From Syntrophopropionicum propionicicum_A (GTDB taxonomy: Bacteria; Bacillota; Desulfotomaculia; Desulfotomaculales; Pelotomaculaceae), in the NCBI RefSeq assembly GCF_048984525.1, contig NZ_JBMGJC010000005.1, forward strand, positions 1-64,000: a stretch of DNA of 64,000 bases, written 5' to 3'. The first letter of the stretch is position 1. Each line of letters begins with the position of its first letter. Positions 16,632 through 25,183 of this stretch are shown in pieces. The notes under the pieces are model-generated. The model ran no database searches. It had not been told where the DNA came from and worked only from the letters and a program-made list of their open reading frames with translations. A program made the position numbers and the translations under genes.

Positions 16632-16735
16632 ATTTTTATCGGCTATAACCTGATACCATCCAAAAATTAACAGCTATAATTCCGCTTTTGCGTTAAATTG
16701 GCCATTTCCACAATAATATTAATGGTATACTATAT

Positions 16736-16754
16736 ATTGTATACTTTAAGCAGG
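16736..16754 (+). promoter_or_regulatory. Conserved LysR upstream box, copy 2
   Basis: ATTGTATACTTTAAGCAGG lies about 58 bp before the second LysR start, and another GTATACT occurs at 16725-16731. It matches the box in front of LysR 1, so promoter and possibly autoregulation were duplicated along with the gene. Confidence 0.5.
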
Positions 16755-16812
16755 TTGCCTTTAATCTCTTGTTTTCACATGGTATCACTTTGATATAGGA
16801 GGTAGAGGTATT

Positions 16813-17754
16813 ATGGAAATGCATCAGCTGGAATATGTGCTGGCTGTGGCAAAGCACCATAATTTTACACGTGCCGCAGAAGAGATCAAAATATCCCAGT
16901 CTTCGCTTTCCCAGCAGATTAACAAGCTGGAAAGCGAATTGGGCGCCAGCTTATTTGTGAGAACGACCCGGTCGGTGCAGCTGACGCCTGCAGGAGCAGA
17001 GTTTGTAGCTCACGCCCGGCGCATAATGTCAGAAGTAAATGAAGCACGCCGCAGTGTCCAGGAGTACGTGTCTATTGTAAAAGGCGAGCTTACACTGGGA
17101 ACTATAGCGGTAATCGGAAGCTACAACCTGCCAAACCTGATCAAATCGTTTCAGGATAGCTTCCCGGGAATCAAAATGCACCTCGTAGAGGAACAGTGTG
17201 AAGTTTTGTTATCCATGCTGAATTCCTCAAAAATTGACGCCGCATTTGTGCAAATTTCAAGACCAAGCCCAATAATTCAGTTTTGCCCAATGTTGACCGA
17301 CAGAATGGTAGTTGTGACCAGCCACAACCATCCTCTGGCTAACAGGATTTCAGTGCACATCAATGAACTAAAAAATGAAAAGTTTATTCTCACGCCTCCC
17401 ACTTCCGGGCATTATCAAGATTTTCACAATGCCTGTGCTTTGGCTGGTTTCGAACCCACCGTAATCCTGAACTGCTCAATTGTTAAAACTATGCTGGGTT
17501 TTGTGCGCGAGGATATTGGTATTACTGTGCTTTCTTCCAAAGTGGCTATGGCGGAGAAAGGTCCCGATATGAAGGTTATAGAGCTTACACCAACAATACC
17601 CAGAACGGTATACATGGCCACGCGAAACACCTCTGACACACCACCTGCAATTAAAATGTTTTTGAAGTATACAAGACAGTGGCTTAAAACACAAGAATCT
17701 CTCGAAAAAGCCAAAGTTACAGCGGTTCACTCCCGGCTTATAAATAGCAAGTAA
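16813..17754 (+). CDS. LysR-type transcriptional regulator 2 (tandem paralogue)
   Basis: This 313-residue regulator is nearly identical to its neighbour over the first 100 residues (the DNA-binding winged helix and linker) and clearly different over much of the effector domain, for example ISRPSPIIQF where the other has VTKPNPHFVF. Identical recognition helices imply that both bind the same sites, while divergent pockets suggest different inducers. It starts at ATG 16813 after AGGAGGTAGAGG. It ends with its own strong terminator. A recent tandem duplication is the simplest explanation. Confidence 0.92.
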   Translation: MEMHQLEYVLAVAKHHNFTRAAEEIKISQSSLSQQINKLESELGASLFVRTTRSVQLTPAGAEFVAHARRIMSEVNEARRSVQEYVSIVKGELTLGTIAVIGSYNLPNLIKSFQDSFPGIKMHLVEEQCEVLLSMLNSSKIDAAFVQISRPSPIIQFCPMLTDRMVVVTSHNHPLANRISVHINELKNEKFILTPPTSGHYQDFHNACALAGFEPTVILNCSIVKTMLGFVREDIGITVLSSKVAMAEKGPDMKVIELTPTIPRTVYMATRNTSDTPPAIKMFLKYTRQWLKTQESLEKAKVTAVHSRLINSK

Positions 17755-17789
17755 TTTTTGATCTGTCACTTTAATAAATCCAAAACAAC

Positions 17790-17831
17790 AAAAAACCGCT
17801 TTCATGCCTTGCGGAATGAAAGCGGTTTTTT
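17790..17831. terminator. Strong bidirectional terminator
   Basis: AAAAAACCGCTTTCAT (17790-17805) and ATGAAAGCGGTTTTTT (17816-17831) form a perfect 16-bp stem with A/T tracts on both sides. It serves the convergent LysR 2 gene and the minus-strand transporter gene. Confidence 0.92.
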
Positions 17832-17885
17832 CAAATTCCTAGTAAGTAGGACTGCCTAGTCCCCCAAAAACACTATTTTAATCGC

Positions 17886-19319
17886 TTACTTGAACATTCC
17901 AATCGAAGTCCAGTACGGGATTGCGATGGCCAGGGTAATCAGCACAGCCACACCGTAAACCATGCCGTAGGTGCTGCTCTGCCCCGATGTCCAGGACCTT
18001 TCTTTGGCAATAGACTCAGCTACCATGGCAAACATGTTTGTGTAAGTCAGGAAGAAGCAGTTTGCCGCCATGATGAAGAGGGGAACCCAGACCATAGGGT
18101 TAATACCGAAGTTATTCGATATTTCAGGAAGAACCGGTATAAGAATGGTCATGGTGGGTATGAACACCGCCACGTCAAAGAACCTCAAAATGAAGAACAG
18201 TATTATGATGGAGTAGCAGAACATCCAGGGGCTTGTCGTTAAGGGAGCTATTACCGGCACTAACACGCCAACCAGCCACTTGGATACGCCGGTGACGCCA
18301 AATACGCCGCCGATGCTCATGGCCACGCCAATGAACATGATTAAATCCCAGCTGATTCCGGTACCGAATTCCGAACCTTTAATTACACCGGAAATGGTCA
18401 GCAGGAACATTCCGCCCAACACAGTTGCTCCGTCAGGAATACCGTGGATTTTGTTGGTGAAGAACATCAGGAAGCAGACTGTAAGGATTATCGCGCTAAT
18501 AGTTTGGTCTTTGCTCCATGCGCCAAGTTTTGTGTACTCTTCCTGGAAATATTCTTTCTTCAGGGTTATAGTATCTTTCGGCTTCAGAGCAAAATACCCG
18601 CCTACAATAAGCAGCACGGTCAGTATTAATGCGGGGAGAAGCATGACCTGCAGGTAAGAATCGAAGGTCATCAAGCCTTTCAATTCAGGAACCGCCCCAA
18701 ACATACCCATAATAATCGGGCCGTGCAGGGAGCCGGTAAGCCAGCCTGAACCCGGTATTACCGCCATAGCCCAGGCGGATAACAGAAGCAGTGCGCTGCC
18801 CTTGGACTTTAACTCTAGCTGGCAGGCCTCAATTACACTGACAGCGATAGGCACAATGATGACGCAACGCACAGTGATTGAAGGTGTAAGAGCTGAGAGA
18901 GCCAACCCGATGATTACAAACGCCAGGATTAACATGGGGTAAGACGGGTTGAACATCTTCATAACCAGGAAGCCAATCCTTTTGCCCAGCCCGGTTTTAA
19001 TCAGCACGAAGCCGAAGAAGAGCGCCGGGATCAGGGTCCACAGGGCGCTGCTGGTAAAACCGGAAAAAACGTTAGGCGCTGGAACTTTAATAGCCAGTGT
19101 GAACATCAGGAAGAAAAACCCTGAAACAGAGTTGGGCATGTTCAACGGCTTAAATATCCACAGCCCGATGGTAATAATCAGGGCTAAGAGCACCAGGTGC
19201 CCCTGCGGGGGCAACGTCGGTACCCAGGGCTTGGCCAGACCCACATAAAGGGCTAAAGCGAGCATCACTAAAAACAACATATCAGTGACTTTTAATTTCG
19301 AACCGGTTGCTGTCGTCAT
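17886..19319 (-). CDS. DASS-family (SLC13-like) anion transporter
   Basis: This 477-residue integral membrane protein has about 12 hydrophobic segments and fits the divalent anion:sodium symporter group within the ion transporter superfamily (LALSALTPSITVRCVIIVP near residue 150; FIGVAMSIGGVFGVTG near 310). It should import a carboxylate or other organic anion across the cytoplasmic membrane. The start ATG 19319 is preceded by GAGGAGG. It follows a CoA-transferase gene in the unit controlled by regulon promoter copy 2, so it may bring in the acid that is then activated by CoA transfer. The substrate cannot be told from sequence. Confidence 0.82.
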   Translation of the reverse strand: MTTATGSKLKVTDMLFLVMLALALYVGLAKPWVPTLPPQGHLVLLALIITIGLWIFKPLNMPNSVSGFFFLMFTLAIKVPAPNVFSGFTSSALWTLIPALFFGFVLIKTGLGKRIGFLVMKMFNPSYPMLILAFVIIGLALSALTPSITVRCVIIVPIAVSVIEACQLELKSKGSALLLLSAWAMAVIPGSGWLTGSLHGPIIMGMFGAVPELKGLMTFDSYLQVMLLPALILTVLLIVGGYFALKPKDTITLKKEYFQEEYTKLGAWSKDQTISAIILTVCFLMFFTNKIHGIPDGATVLGGMFLLTISGVIKGSEFGTGISWDLIMFIGVAMSIGGVFGVTGVSKWLVGVLVPVIAPLTTSPWMFCYSIIILFFILRFFDVAVFIPTMTILIPVLPEISNNFGINPMVWVPLFIMAANCFFLTYTNMFAMVAESIAKERSWTSGQSSTYGMVYGVAVLITLAIAIPYWTSIGMFK

Positions 19320-19443
19320 GAAATATTTTCCTCCTCTCAGGTTTTGGAAAATTACCGACTTAAGATTCTTTAATGAAATTAAGAATAAATCCAACTACCC
19401 TTATACCCCTTTATGATCACCTCGCCCGCCGCCGGCGTATATC

Positions 19444-19465
19444 ATGGGGCGTTTGCACGCCCCAT
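19444..19465 (-). terminator. G/C-rich hairpin between CoA-transferase and transporter genes
   Basis: ATGGGGCGT (19444-19452) pairs perfectly with ACGCCCCAT (19457-19465). No T tract follows on the minus strand, so it is more likely an intercistronic processing or stability hairpin than a full stop; it lies in a 199-bp gap. Confidence 0.5.
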
Positions 19466-19518
19466 ACCACGCCTCACACCAGCAGCTTAAATGTTACTGC
19501 CGGCAAACAGTCAAGTGT

Positions 19519-21084
19519 TTAGCCTTTGGCAGCCAGGGTCTCTTTGAGCTTGCCCCACTCCGGCTCGAATATTTCCCTGGGCATTTCTTTTAAATCGGGG
19601 GAAATCTCCGGTCTGAAGCCCATATGGGCAATGACGTCTTTTTCCACGTCCATACCCGGCGCGACTTCGATTAGGGTTACCTTGCCGTCGATCAGTTTGA
19701 ACACGGCGCGCTCAGTTACATAGACCACCTCTTGTCCTCTTAGAGCGGCGTACTTTCCGCTGAAGGTGACATGTTCATTGGCCTGGACAAATTTTAGGAC
19801 CTTGCCTTCTTTCAGAACTTTGATGGTGCCGTCTTTGACCTCATATTCCGCTCCGCTTGCGGTCAAGGTGCCGCAGAAGACCGCCTTCTTGGCGGATGAT
19901 GAAATATTTACGAATCCGCCCGGCCCCACTACCTTGGGTCCGAACTTACTGACGTTGATGTTGCCTTCGACATCGCACTGGGCCATTCCCAGGAAGCATA
20001 TGTCAAGGCCGCCGCCGTCATAAAAGTCAAACATATTGGCGTGGTCAATGATCGCATCTGGGTTGCAGGCAGCCGGGAAATCCATACCTTTGGCCGGCAC
20101 GCCGCCAAAGGCGCCTAACTCGATGGTCATTAACAAGTCGTCGCTTACGCCTTCTTCCGCGGCAACAGCGGCAACTGCGTCAGCCATCCCGATGCCCATG
20201 TTGACGCAAGCGCTGTTCCTCAGCTCCAATGCAGCCCTGCGGCCTACAACCTTGCGCTCGTCAAGAACCATGGGTTCGACATGCGCCAGGGGCTTTCTGA
20301 TGCGGCCGTCATATGCGGGCTCATTTAAGGTGACTCTTGTCTGCAGGTGGTTTTCCGGTTTGGCAACAACGATGTAGTCCACCAAAACGCCCGGCACTTT
20401 TACAGCCTTGGGATTAAGTGTTTTGGCTTTGGCCACGTACTTAACCTGGGCAATGACAATGCCGCCGTTTCTTTTTGCTGCCATGGCCTGGTGCAGCGCT
20501 TCCAGGAACAACGGCTCTTCATCCATGGTCATATTGCCGTCTTCGTCGCATACGGTGCCGCGGATCATCGCTACATCCAACTTGAGGGGTTTAAAGTACA
20601 AATACTCTTCCCCATCAAATTCAACCAGTTTTACCAGGTCATCCGGGGTGATATCATTAATTTTGCCGCCCTCCCGGCGGGGGTCCGCATAGGTGCCCAA
20701 CCCTACTTTTGTGAGCACGCCCGGTTTGCCGCCGGCCATTTGCCTGAATAAATGGACCAGGATGCCCTGGGGAAACAGGTGGCACTGGACTTTATTATCA
20801 AGAACCAGTTTGCCCATCATGGGGGCTTCGCCGATATGTCCTGCAGTGTGCCTTATGGACATACCCTCATGGCCCATATGGTTCATCCCTCTGGTCTTCC
20901 AGTCGCCGCAGCCGCAGCTGTGAATGTTCCAAAGATTCCGGGGATGCCCGGTTTCCAGAAAACTCTTCTCAAGCGCTATCGCCAGTTCTTCGGGAAAACC
21001 GCACAAACCTGCTGTGGTCCATGACACACATGCGCCGTCTTTCACCAGCGCGCCGACCTGATCCGGGGTAATTACTTTCGCCAT
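19519..21084 (-). CDS. Acyl-CoA:acetate CoA-transferase, Pct-like (family I)
   Basis: This 521-residue enzyme has both halves of a family I CoA-transferase fused, as in propionate CoA-transferase. The N-terminal half carries GLCGFPEELA near residue 27; the C-terminal half carries NMGIGMADAVAAVA near 290 and IELGAFGGVPAKG near 325, whose Glu is the expected catalytic residue that forms a CoA thioester. It moves CoA between short or aromatic acids and acetyl-CoA. ATG 21084 follows GGGAG; the 28 upstream codons are not used. It is first in the unit with the DASS transporter, downstream of regulon promoter copy 2. Confidence 0.88.
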   Translation of the reverse strand: MAKVITPDQVGALVKDGACVSWTTAGLCGFPEELAIALEKSFLETGHPRNLWNIHSCGCGDWKTRGMNHMGHEGMSIRHTAGHIGEAPMMGKLVLDNKVQCHLFPQGILVHLFRQMAGGKPGVLTKVGLGTYADPRREGGKINDITPDDLVKLVEFDGEEYLYFKPLKLDVAMIRGTVCDEDGNMTMDEEPLFLEALHQAMAAKRNGGIVIAQVKYVAKAKTLNPKAVKVPGVLVDYIVVAKPENHLQTRVTLNEPAYDGRIRKPLAHVEPMVLDERKVVGRRAALELRNSACVNMGIGMADAVAAVAAEEGVSDDLLMTIELGAFGGVPAKGMDFPAACNPDAIIDHANMFDFYDGGGLDICFLGMAQCDVEGNINVSKFGPKVVGPGGFVNISSSAKKAVFCGTLTASGAEYEVKDGTIKVLKEGKVLKFVQANEHVTFSGKYAALRGQEVVYVTERAVFKLIDGKVTLIEVAPGMDVEKDVIAHMGFRPEISPDLKEMPREIFEPEWGKLKETLAAKG

Positions 21085-21273
21085 CGTTTCTACTCCCTTC
21101 AGATTTAAATCTTCCTGAAAATACCTTAAATAATGACTGAAACACGATAAAAAACAAGACAACATCAAGTTATTCCGTTATCTTGTGAAAATTTTCACCT
21201 CTCTTCCAATTCATTTTTAATGATATATTAACTACTGCTGCATGCAGTATTCCGCCGCTTTAATTACGGTTTT

Positions 21274-21344
21274 ATATTACCATCCGCTAATGAGCAAAGA
21301 GAAATATGCGTTTACGATTGCATTAATAAGTAATGCCTATAAAT
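21274..21344 (-). promoter_or_regulatory. Regulon promoter element, copy 2 (CoA-transferase and DASS transporter)
   Basis: On the minus strand: AGGCA, the ATTAATGCAATCGTAAAC box, then TTCTCT (21303-21298), 18 bases, and TAATAT (21279-21274) preceded by TGG. The upstream box is identical to copy 1 over GTTTACGATTGCATTAAT (read on the plus strand). The predicted start is near 21267, about 180 nt upstream of the CoA-transferase start. Confidence 0.75.
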
Positions 21345-21412
21345 ATTGCAGTCGCAATAATAACTAGCAATATATATGTATTTCTCGATTTAATGCTGAA
21401 GGAAAATAATAA

Positions 21413-21459
21413 GACACCCCTGTTTGCGCAACAGCATTGAGCAACATAGGTGTCCTCCA
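21413..21459 (-). terminator. Two-tier hairpin ending the AOR/CoA-transferase operon
   Basis: GACACC pairs with GGTGTC around an inner CTGTT...AACAG hairpin; on the minus strand TCTTATTATTTTCC follows. It sits about 200 bp after the end of the CoA-transferase gene at 21645, and probably stops that operon before regulon promoter copy 2. Confidence 0.45.
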
Positions 21460-21644
21460 ATTTGGATTATGGTTATTGTCTAATTATTATTTTCCTGTAC
21501 AGAACTTACAGGCTTATTATGGTCATTGTTTCATAATTGTTATTATTGCTCCTGATTATGCTAATTTGTTATGATCATTATTACATTTATTGTTATCCCC
21601 ACACCTATATACCCAGATTGTTGCTATTATTTTGGTTTTTCTTA

Positions 21645-22976
21645 TTATCGCTTATTGCTTTTTCTCCAAATACCCATTTTCCCGGCATGCCTGACAAGTT
21701 CTTCACGAAAATCCGGATGGGCGATAGAGATCAGGGATTCCGCCCTTTGCCATAAAGCTTTGCCTTTTAAATTTGCAATCCCATACTCAGTTACAATGCT
21801 GGATGCTAAACCGCGATGGACGGACACAACTGAACAGGGCTCCAGAGCCGGGCGGATCCTTGAAAGCATCCGGCCGCCGCTGTTATAGGTCGAAGTCATG
21901 CACATAAAGCTCTTGCCGCCCTTTGACCGGAAAGCGCCCTCGACAAAACAAATAGAGCCGCCGGTGCCGCTGATTTGCCGGAGACCGTCAGATTCAGAAT
22001 TTACCTGGCCGAAAAGGTCTACATCTATACAGTTGTTAATTGATACAAAATTATCCAGCTGACCAATTACATGGGGATCGTTTGTGTAATTCACGGGATA
22101 AAAGATACAGGCCGGGTTTTCGTTAATAAAGTCGTAGGTCTTTTTGGTGCCAAGCGCTATAGTGGCAACTGTTTTATATTTGTCAATATTTTTCCTGGCT
22201 CCTGTCACCTGTCCTTTTTCAACCATATCGACCATTGAGTCGACAAACATCTCGGTGTGAATGCCCAGGTCATTTAAACCGGAAGCGGCAATCATGCCTC
22301 CCACCGCGTTGGGCATACCGCCGATACCAAGCTGCAGGCAGCAGCCGTCTGCAAGTTGTTCTATTATTAATGAGGCGATCTTTTTATCAACATTGTTGGG
22401 CCTGGCAAGAGGTATCTCAGCGATGGGGTAGTCGGCTTCAACAATATGGTCGACCTTTGAAATATGGATCGACTCCTCCAGACCAAGGCAGCGCGGCATA
22501 TTGGGGTTAACTTCCAGTATTATTGTCCTGGCTGCTTCACACATGGCCATGGTGTGCGAGACTTGAGGTCCAAAATTAAAATAACCGTATTTATCCATTG
22601 GTGCTGCCGGGATCATAACAACGTCCACGTCAACAAACCTGCGGTAATAATCCGGCAGCTCGCGGTAGACCATGGGCATATACGAGCAAAGGCCCTGATC
22701 ACTTAACTTGCGCTCAGAGGCGCTGAAATGCCAGCTGTTATAAATGAAATGTTCCCCGGCAGGATCGGCTTTTACCACTTCCGGCATGCCGGCGGCACGT
22801 GCGGTGCTGCGTATTTTTACGTTCCGGAGTTCATCTTTTCTCCCGGCCAGCGCTTTATCCAGAACAACAACGCATCCGGAAAATGAGCCGTATTCAACCC
22901 AGTCCCCTGATTTTACTGCTTTAACCGCCTCTGCCGGCGCAACAAGTTTTCGTTTGTATATTTCTGTATAATCCAT
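21645..22976 (-). CDS. Acetyl-CoA hydrolase/transferase family CoA-transferase (butyryl-CoA:acetate type)
   Basis: This protein of about 443 residues has the family blocks GIGGMPNAVGG near residue 210, LNDLGIHTEMFVDSM near 230 and GTGGSICFVEGAF near 345, as in 4-hydroxybutyrate and butyryl-CoA:acetate CoA-transferases. It would activate an acid with acetyl-CoA or release an acid while making acetyl-CoA. ATG 22976 is favoured by homology although its AAGAAGGA site is only a few bases away; ATG 22994 is the alternative. It is the last gene of the AOR operon, consistent with activating the acid made by the aldehyde oxidoreductase, or the reverse. Confidence 0.85.
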   Translation of the reverse strand: MDYTEIYKRKLVAPAEAVKAVKSGDWVEYGSFSGCVVVLDKALAGRKDELRNVKIRSTARAAGMPEVVKADPAGEHFIYNSWHFSASERKLSDQGLCSYMPMVYRELPDYYRRFVDVDVVMIPAAPMDKYGYFNFGPQVSHTMAMCEAARTIILEVNPNMPRCLGLEESIHISKVDHIVEADYPIAEIPLARPNNVDKKIASLIIEQLADGCCLQLGIGGMPNAVGGMIAASGLNDLGIHTEMFVDSMVDMVEKGQVTGARKNIDKYKTVATIALGTKKTYDFINENPACIFYPVNYTNDPHVIGQLDNFVSINNCIDVDLFGQVNSESDGLRQISGTGGSICFVEGAFRSKGGKSFMCMTSTYNSGGRMLSRIRPALEPCSVVSVHRGLASSIVTEYGIANLKGKALWQRAESLISIAHPDFREELVRHAGKMGIWRKSNKR

Positions 22977-23046
22977 TTCCTTCTTTATTAACATCACATT
23001 ATTTAGCAAGCGATTGATAAGGAATAATTTTTTTCAAGCTAGATCA

Positions 23047-24909
23047 TCAATCTCCCTGAGTAAATTCGATCTGCCGGGCTTTAAAATAACCCTGTAAAAC
23101 TTCATTTATGACTTCACGGGGTAACGGGGGGTTGGTCCCTCCTGACTGAACAGGCAGCGATTCCTCGTAAAACCGGGCAGGAAAAGCATAGTCTTCTTTT
23201 TTTTCACCCTCGCGCACGTTGAACTGATGCTGGAGGAGCCAAATGTCGGCGGCAGCTTTCATTACTTTCTGCTCAGTATAGCGGTAACCGGTCACCGCCG
23301 ATAGAGCCCGCGCATAAAAAGCCGGGCCCAGCGCCCTGTGAACAGGCGGCCTGATACAAAGGCCGGTTGAGTTTATTATTGTGATCAGGTCTTCTGAGTA
23401 TACGGCCATCCTGGGAATATCGACTTTAAAAGGAGGTTCGCCGAATATTTCTTTCTTTAATGACTCCGGCATGTCCAAACTATTGACCGTATCCTCTGAA
23501 ACAGATATATCTTCTTCAAAATAGCTACGTACACCACCCAACAGGTTATCGACGGGAGACCTGGTGCGCAGGTGGTCACCGCACCTTGTGTTGGTCAGGT
23601 AGCCCAGCATCCAGACGTCCCATTTGCCCCTGGGGTCCCGAACAGGCATTTCGACCCCCTTGATATGCATCGCGTACTTTGCGCTGCCAGGTATTTTTGA
23701 AGAAGCTGTTTTAACGCCTTCAGCCAGCAGGTCCCCTATACCTTTTCTTTGCCCTATTTTTTCCAGGAGGCTTATAACTCCCCCGAAATCGCCCCATGTT
23801 ACGGGAACTTCCGTGCCTGCCTGGTTGAGCAGGCCGTTCTGGTTAGCCTCAACAGCAAAGGCGACTGCGCCGGCGGCGGATACCACATCCATACCATACA
23901 AATTGCATATTTCCGCGCACTGCAAAATTTCCGCAATCTCTTTTATCCCCAGCTTGGCGCCGAATTCCAAAGTAAAGCTTACCTCAAGGCCTTTATTTTC
24001 ATAGCCCCGGTATTGACCGCCTTTTACATTTGTCCAGTGGGTGCAGGCGATCGGGCAGGCAAAACAGGCCAGGTCCTTTTCTTTATATTTTTTCTCAAAA
24101 ACTCCCCTGCCCCGGGTTTCTATCCAGTCCTCAAAATACCCGCGGGTAAAATTATGTCCGGGCAGCGCCCCTATCTTATTGTACGGGTCTGAAACCACCA
24201 TACTGCCGTATCGTTTAGTGTAGCCGTAAGAATCATGGCTGATTACCTTTTTATAAGCTTCGCTCATAATTTTGGCAAAACCGGGGCTGTCCGCCACGCT
24301 GACTTCGCCAGTACCGCGCACGGCTATGGCTTTTACGTTCTTGCTGCCCATTACCGCGCCCATGCCGGTCCTGCCCCAGCTGCCATGGTAATTGTTTTGC
24401 ACCGAGGCAAAACGGACGAGTTTTTCACCGGCAGGACCGATGCTGGCTATTTGATAGTCTTTTCCTTTGTTTTGCCTTATACGGTCTACCGTCTCAGCGG
24501 TGCTTAAACCCCAGAGGTGTGCCGCGTCCTCTATTTTTATTTGTTCATTGTCTATGGTGATATAAACCGGCGTGGGGCTCTTGCCGGTCAATACAATATG
24601 GCTGTATCCGGCAAATCTTAATGCCGCCCCCCAGAGCCCGCCGCTGTTACTGGTGCCGAACCGGCCGCTTAAAGGAGATTTGGCGGTAAGCTCGGTGCGC
24701 GCGGCGGTAGGCAGTAGGGTCCCTACAAAAGCGCCCGCGCCAAAAATCAGGTTGTTATCCGGCCCAAGCGGATCCGCGCCAGGCGGCGTAAGTTCTGCCA
24801 GCAGTTTAGTATTTACCCCCAACCCTCCGATAAAGTCCCGGTGCAGGTCAGCGGCATCCTTGATCTCAATTTTTTTATCGGTCAAATCTATTTCAATCAA
24901 CTTATACAC
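23047..24909 (-). CDS. Tungsten-dependent aldehyde:ferredoxin oxidoreductase (AOR)
   Basis: This 620-residue AOR oxidises aldehydes to acids with ferredoxin, or reduces acids at low potential, using a tungsten bis-pyranopterin and one [4Fe-4S] cluster. Seen: the N-terminal AOR domain (IGGLGVNTKLLAE, then TNSGGLWGAALRFAGY, then GRTGMGAVMGSKNVKAIAVRG) and the cluster ligands CFACPIAC near residue 285 with a late Cys in NSTGLC near 500. GTG 24909 overlaps the stop of the upstream ferredoxin gene and follows GGGGG; this replaces the longer N-terminus that would overlap that gene. The ferredoxin neighbour is its probable electron partner. Confidence 0.92.
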   Translation of the reverse strand: MYKLIEIDLTDKKIEIKDAADLHRDFIGGLGVNTKLLAELTPPGADPLGPDNNLIFGAGAFVGTLLPTAARTELTAKSPLSGRFGTSNSGGLWGAALRFAGYSHIVLTGKSPTPVYITIDNEQIKIEDAAHLWGLSTAETVDRIRQNKGKDYQIASIGPAGEKLVRFASVQNNYHGSWGRTGMGAVMGSKNVKAIAVRGTGEVSVADSPGFAKIMSEAYKKVISHDSYGYTKRYGSMVVSDPYNKIGALPGHNFTRGYFEDWIETRGRGVFEKKYKEKDLACFACPIACTHWTNVKGGQYRGYENKGLEVSFTLEFGAKLGIKEIAEILQCAEICNLYGMDVVSAAGAVAFAVEANQNGLLNQAGTEVPVTWGDFGGVISLLEKIGQRKGIGDLLAEGVKTASSKIPGSAKYAMHIKGVEMPVRDPRGKWDVWMLGYLTNTRCGDHLRTRSPVDNLLGGVRSYFEEDISVSEDTVNSLDMPESLKKEIFGEPPFKVDIPRMAVYSEDLITIINSTGLCIRPPVHRALGPAFYARALSAVTGYRYTEQKVMKAAADIWLLQHQFNVREGEKKEDYAFPARFYEESLPVQSGGTNPPLPREVINEVLQGYFKARQIEFTQGD

Positions 24910-25156
24910 TCCGCGGCCCCCTTTCCTTTCGCAGGGCTTTGCCGGCGCAGTAAGCGGCGCACAGGCCGCAGTTTTTGCAGCCAGGTTCAAATCTAACTCT
25001 AAAACGGGCGTCATTTTCATCTATGCTTTCTATTGTTATAAAAGCAAGTGAGGGATTAAACCTTCCCTGGTTGGCCCAGGAACAGATCATCTGGCAAATG
25101 CGGCATCCGGTACAATTTTCCTCACAAATACTTATCTTCCAGTCCATGTTAGACAC
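24902..25156 (-). CDS. Ferredoxin with two [4Fe-4S] motifs (AOR partner)
   Basis: This 84-residue protein has two CxxCxxCxxxC clusters, NCTGCRICQMIC near residue 15 and GCKNCGLCAAYC near 60, with a spacing like DMSO-reductase B-type electron-transfer subunits (HycB/CooF style). It should pass electrons between AOR and the ferredoxin pool. Its stop overlaps the GTG start of the AOR gene by a few bases, so they are translationally coupled. It starts at ATG 25156, or possibly the ATG three codons later (25147). Confidence 0.9.
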   Translation of the reverse strand: MSNMDWKISICEENCTGCRICQMICSWANQGRFNPSLAFITIESIDENDARFRVRFEPGCKNCGLCAAYCAGKALRKERGPRSV

Positions 25157-25183
25157 CTTCCAATAATAATTAAATCACACGGT

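Larger units (their letters stand above)
21085..21644. other. Intergenic region between the two CoA-transferase genes
   Basis: This 560-bp region holds regulon promoter copy 2 (21274-21344) and, further right, a stem near 21413-21459 (GACACC pairing with GGTGTC around an inner CTGTT/AACAG hairpin) that probably ends the upstream AOR operon. The part at 21480-21640 is low-complexity AT-rich DNA; the open frames there look spurious. Confidence 0.6.

Noticed and set aside
21537..21888. Overlapping hydrophobic frames rich in Leu, Ile and Tyr
   Set aside because: They arise from AT-rich low-complexity DNA and run into the end of the CoA-transferase gene on the other strand.
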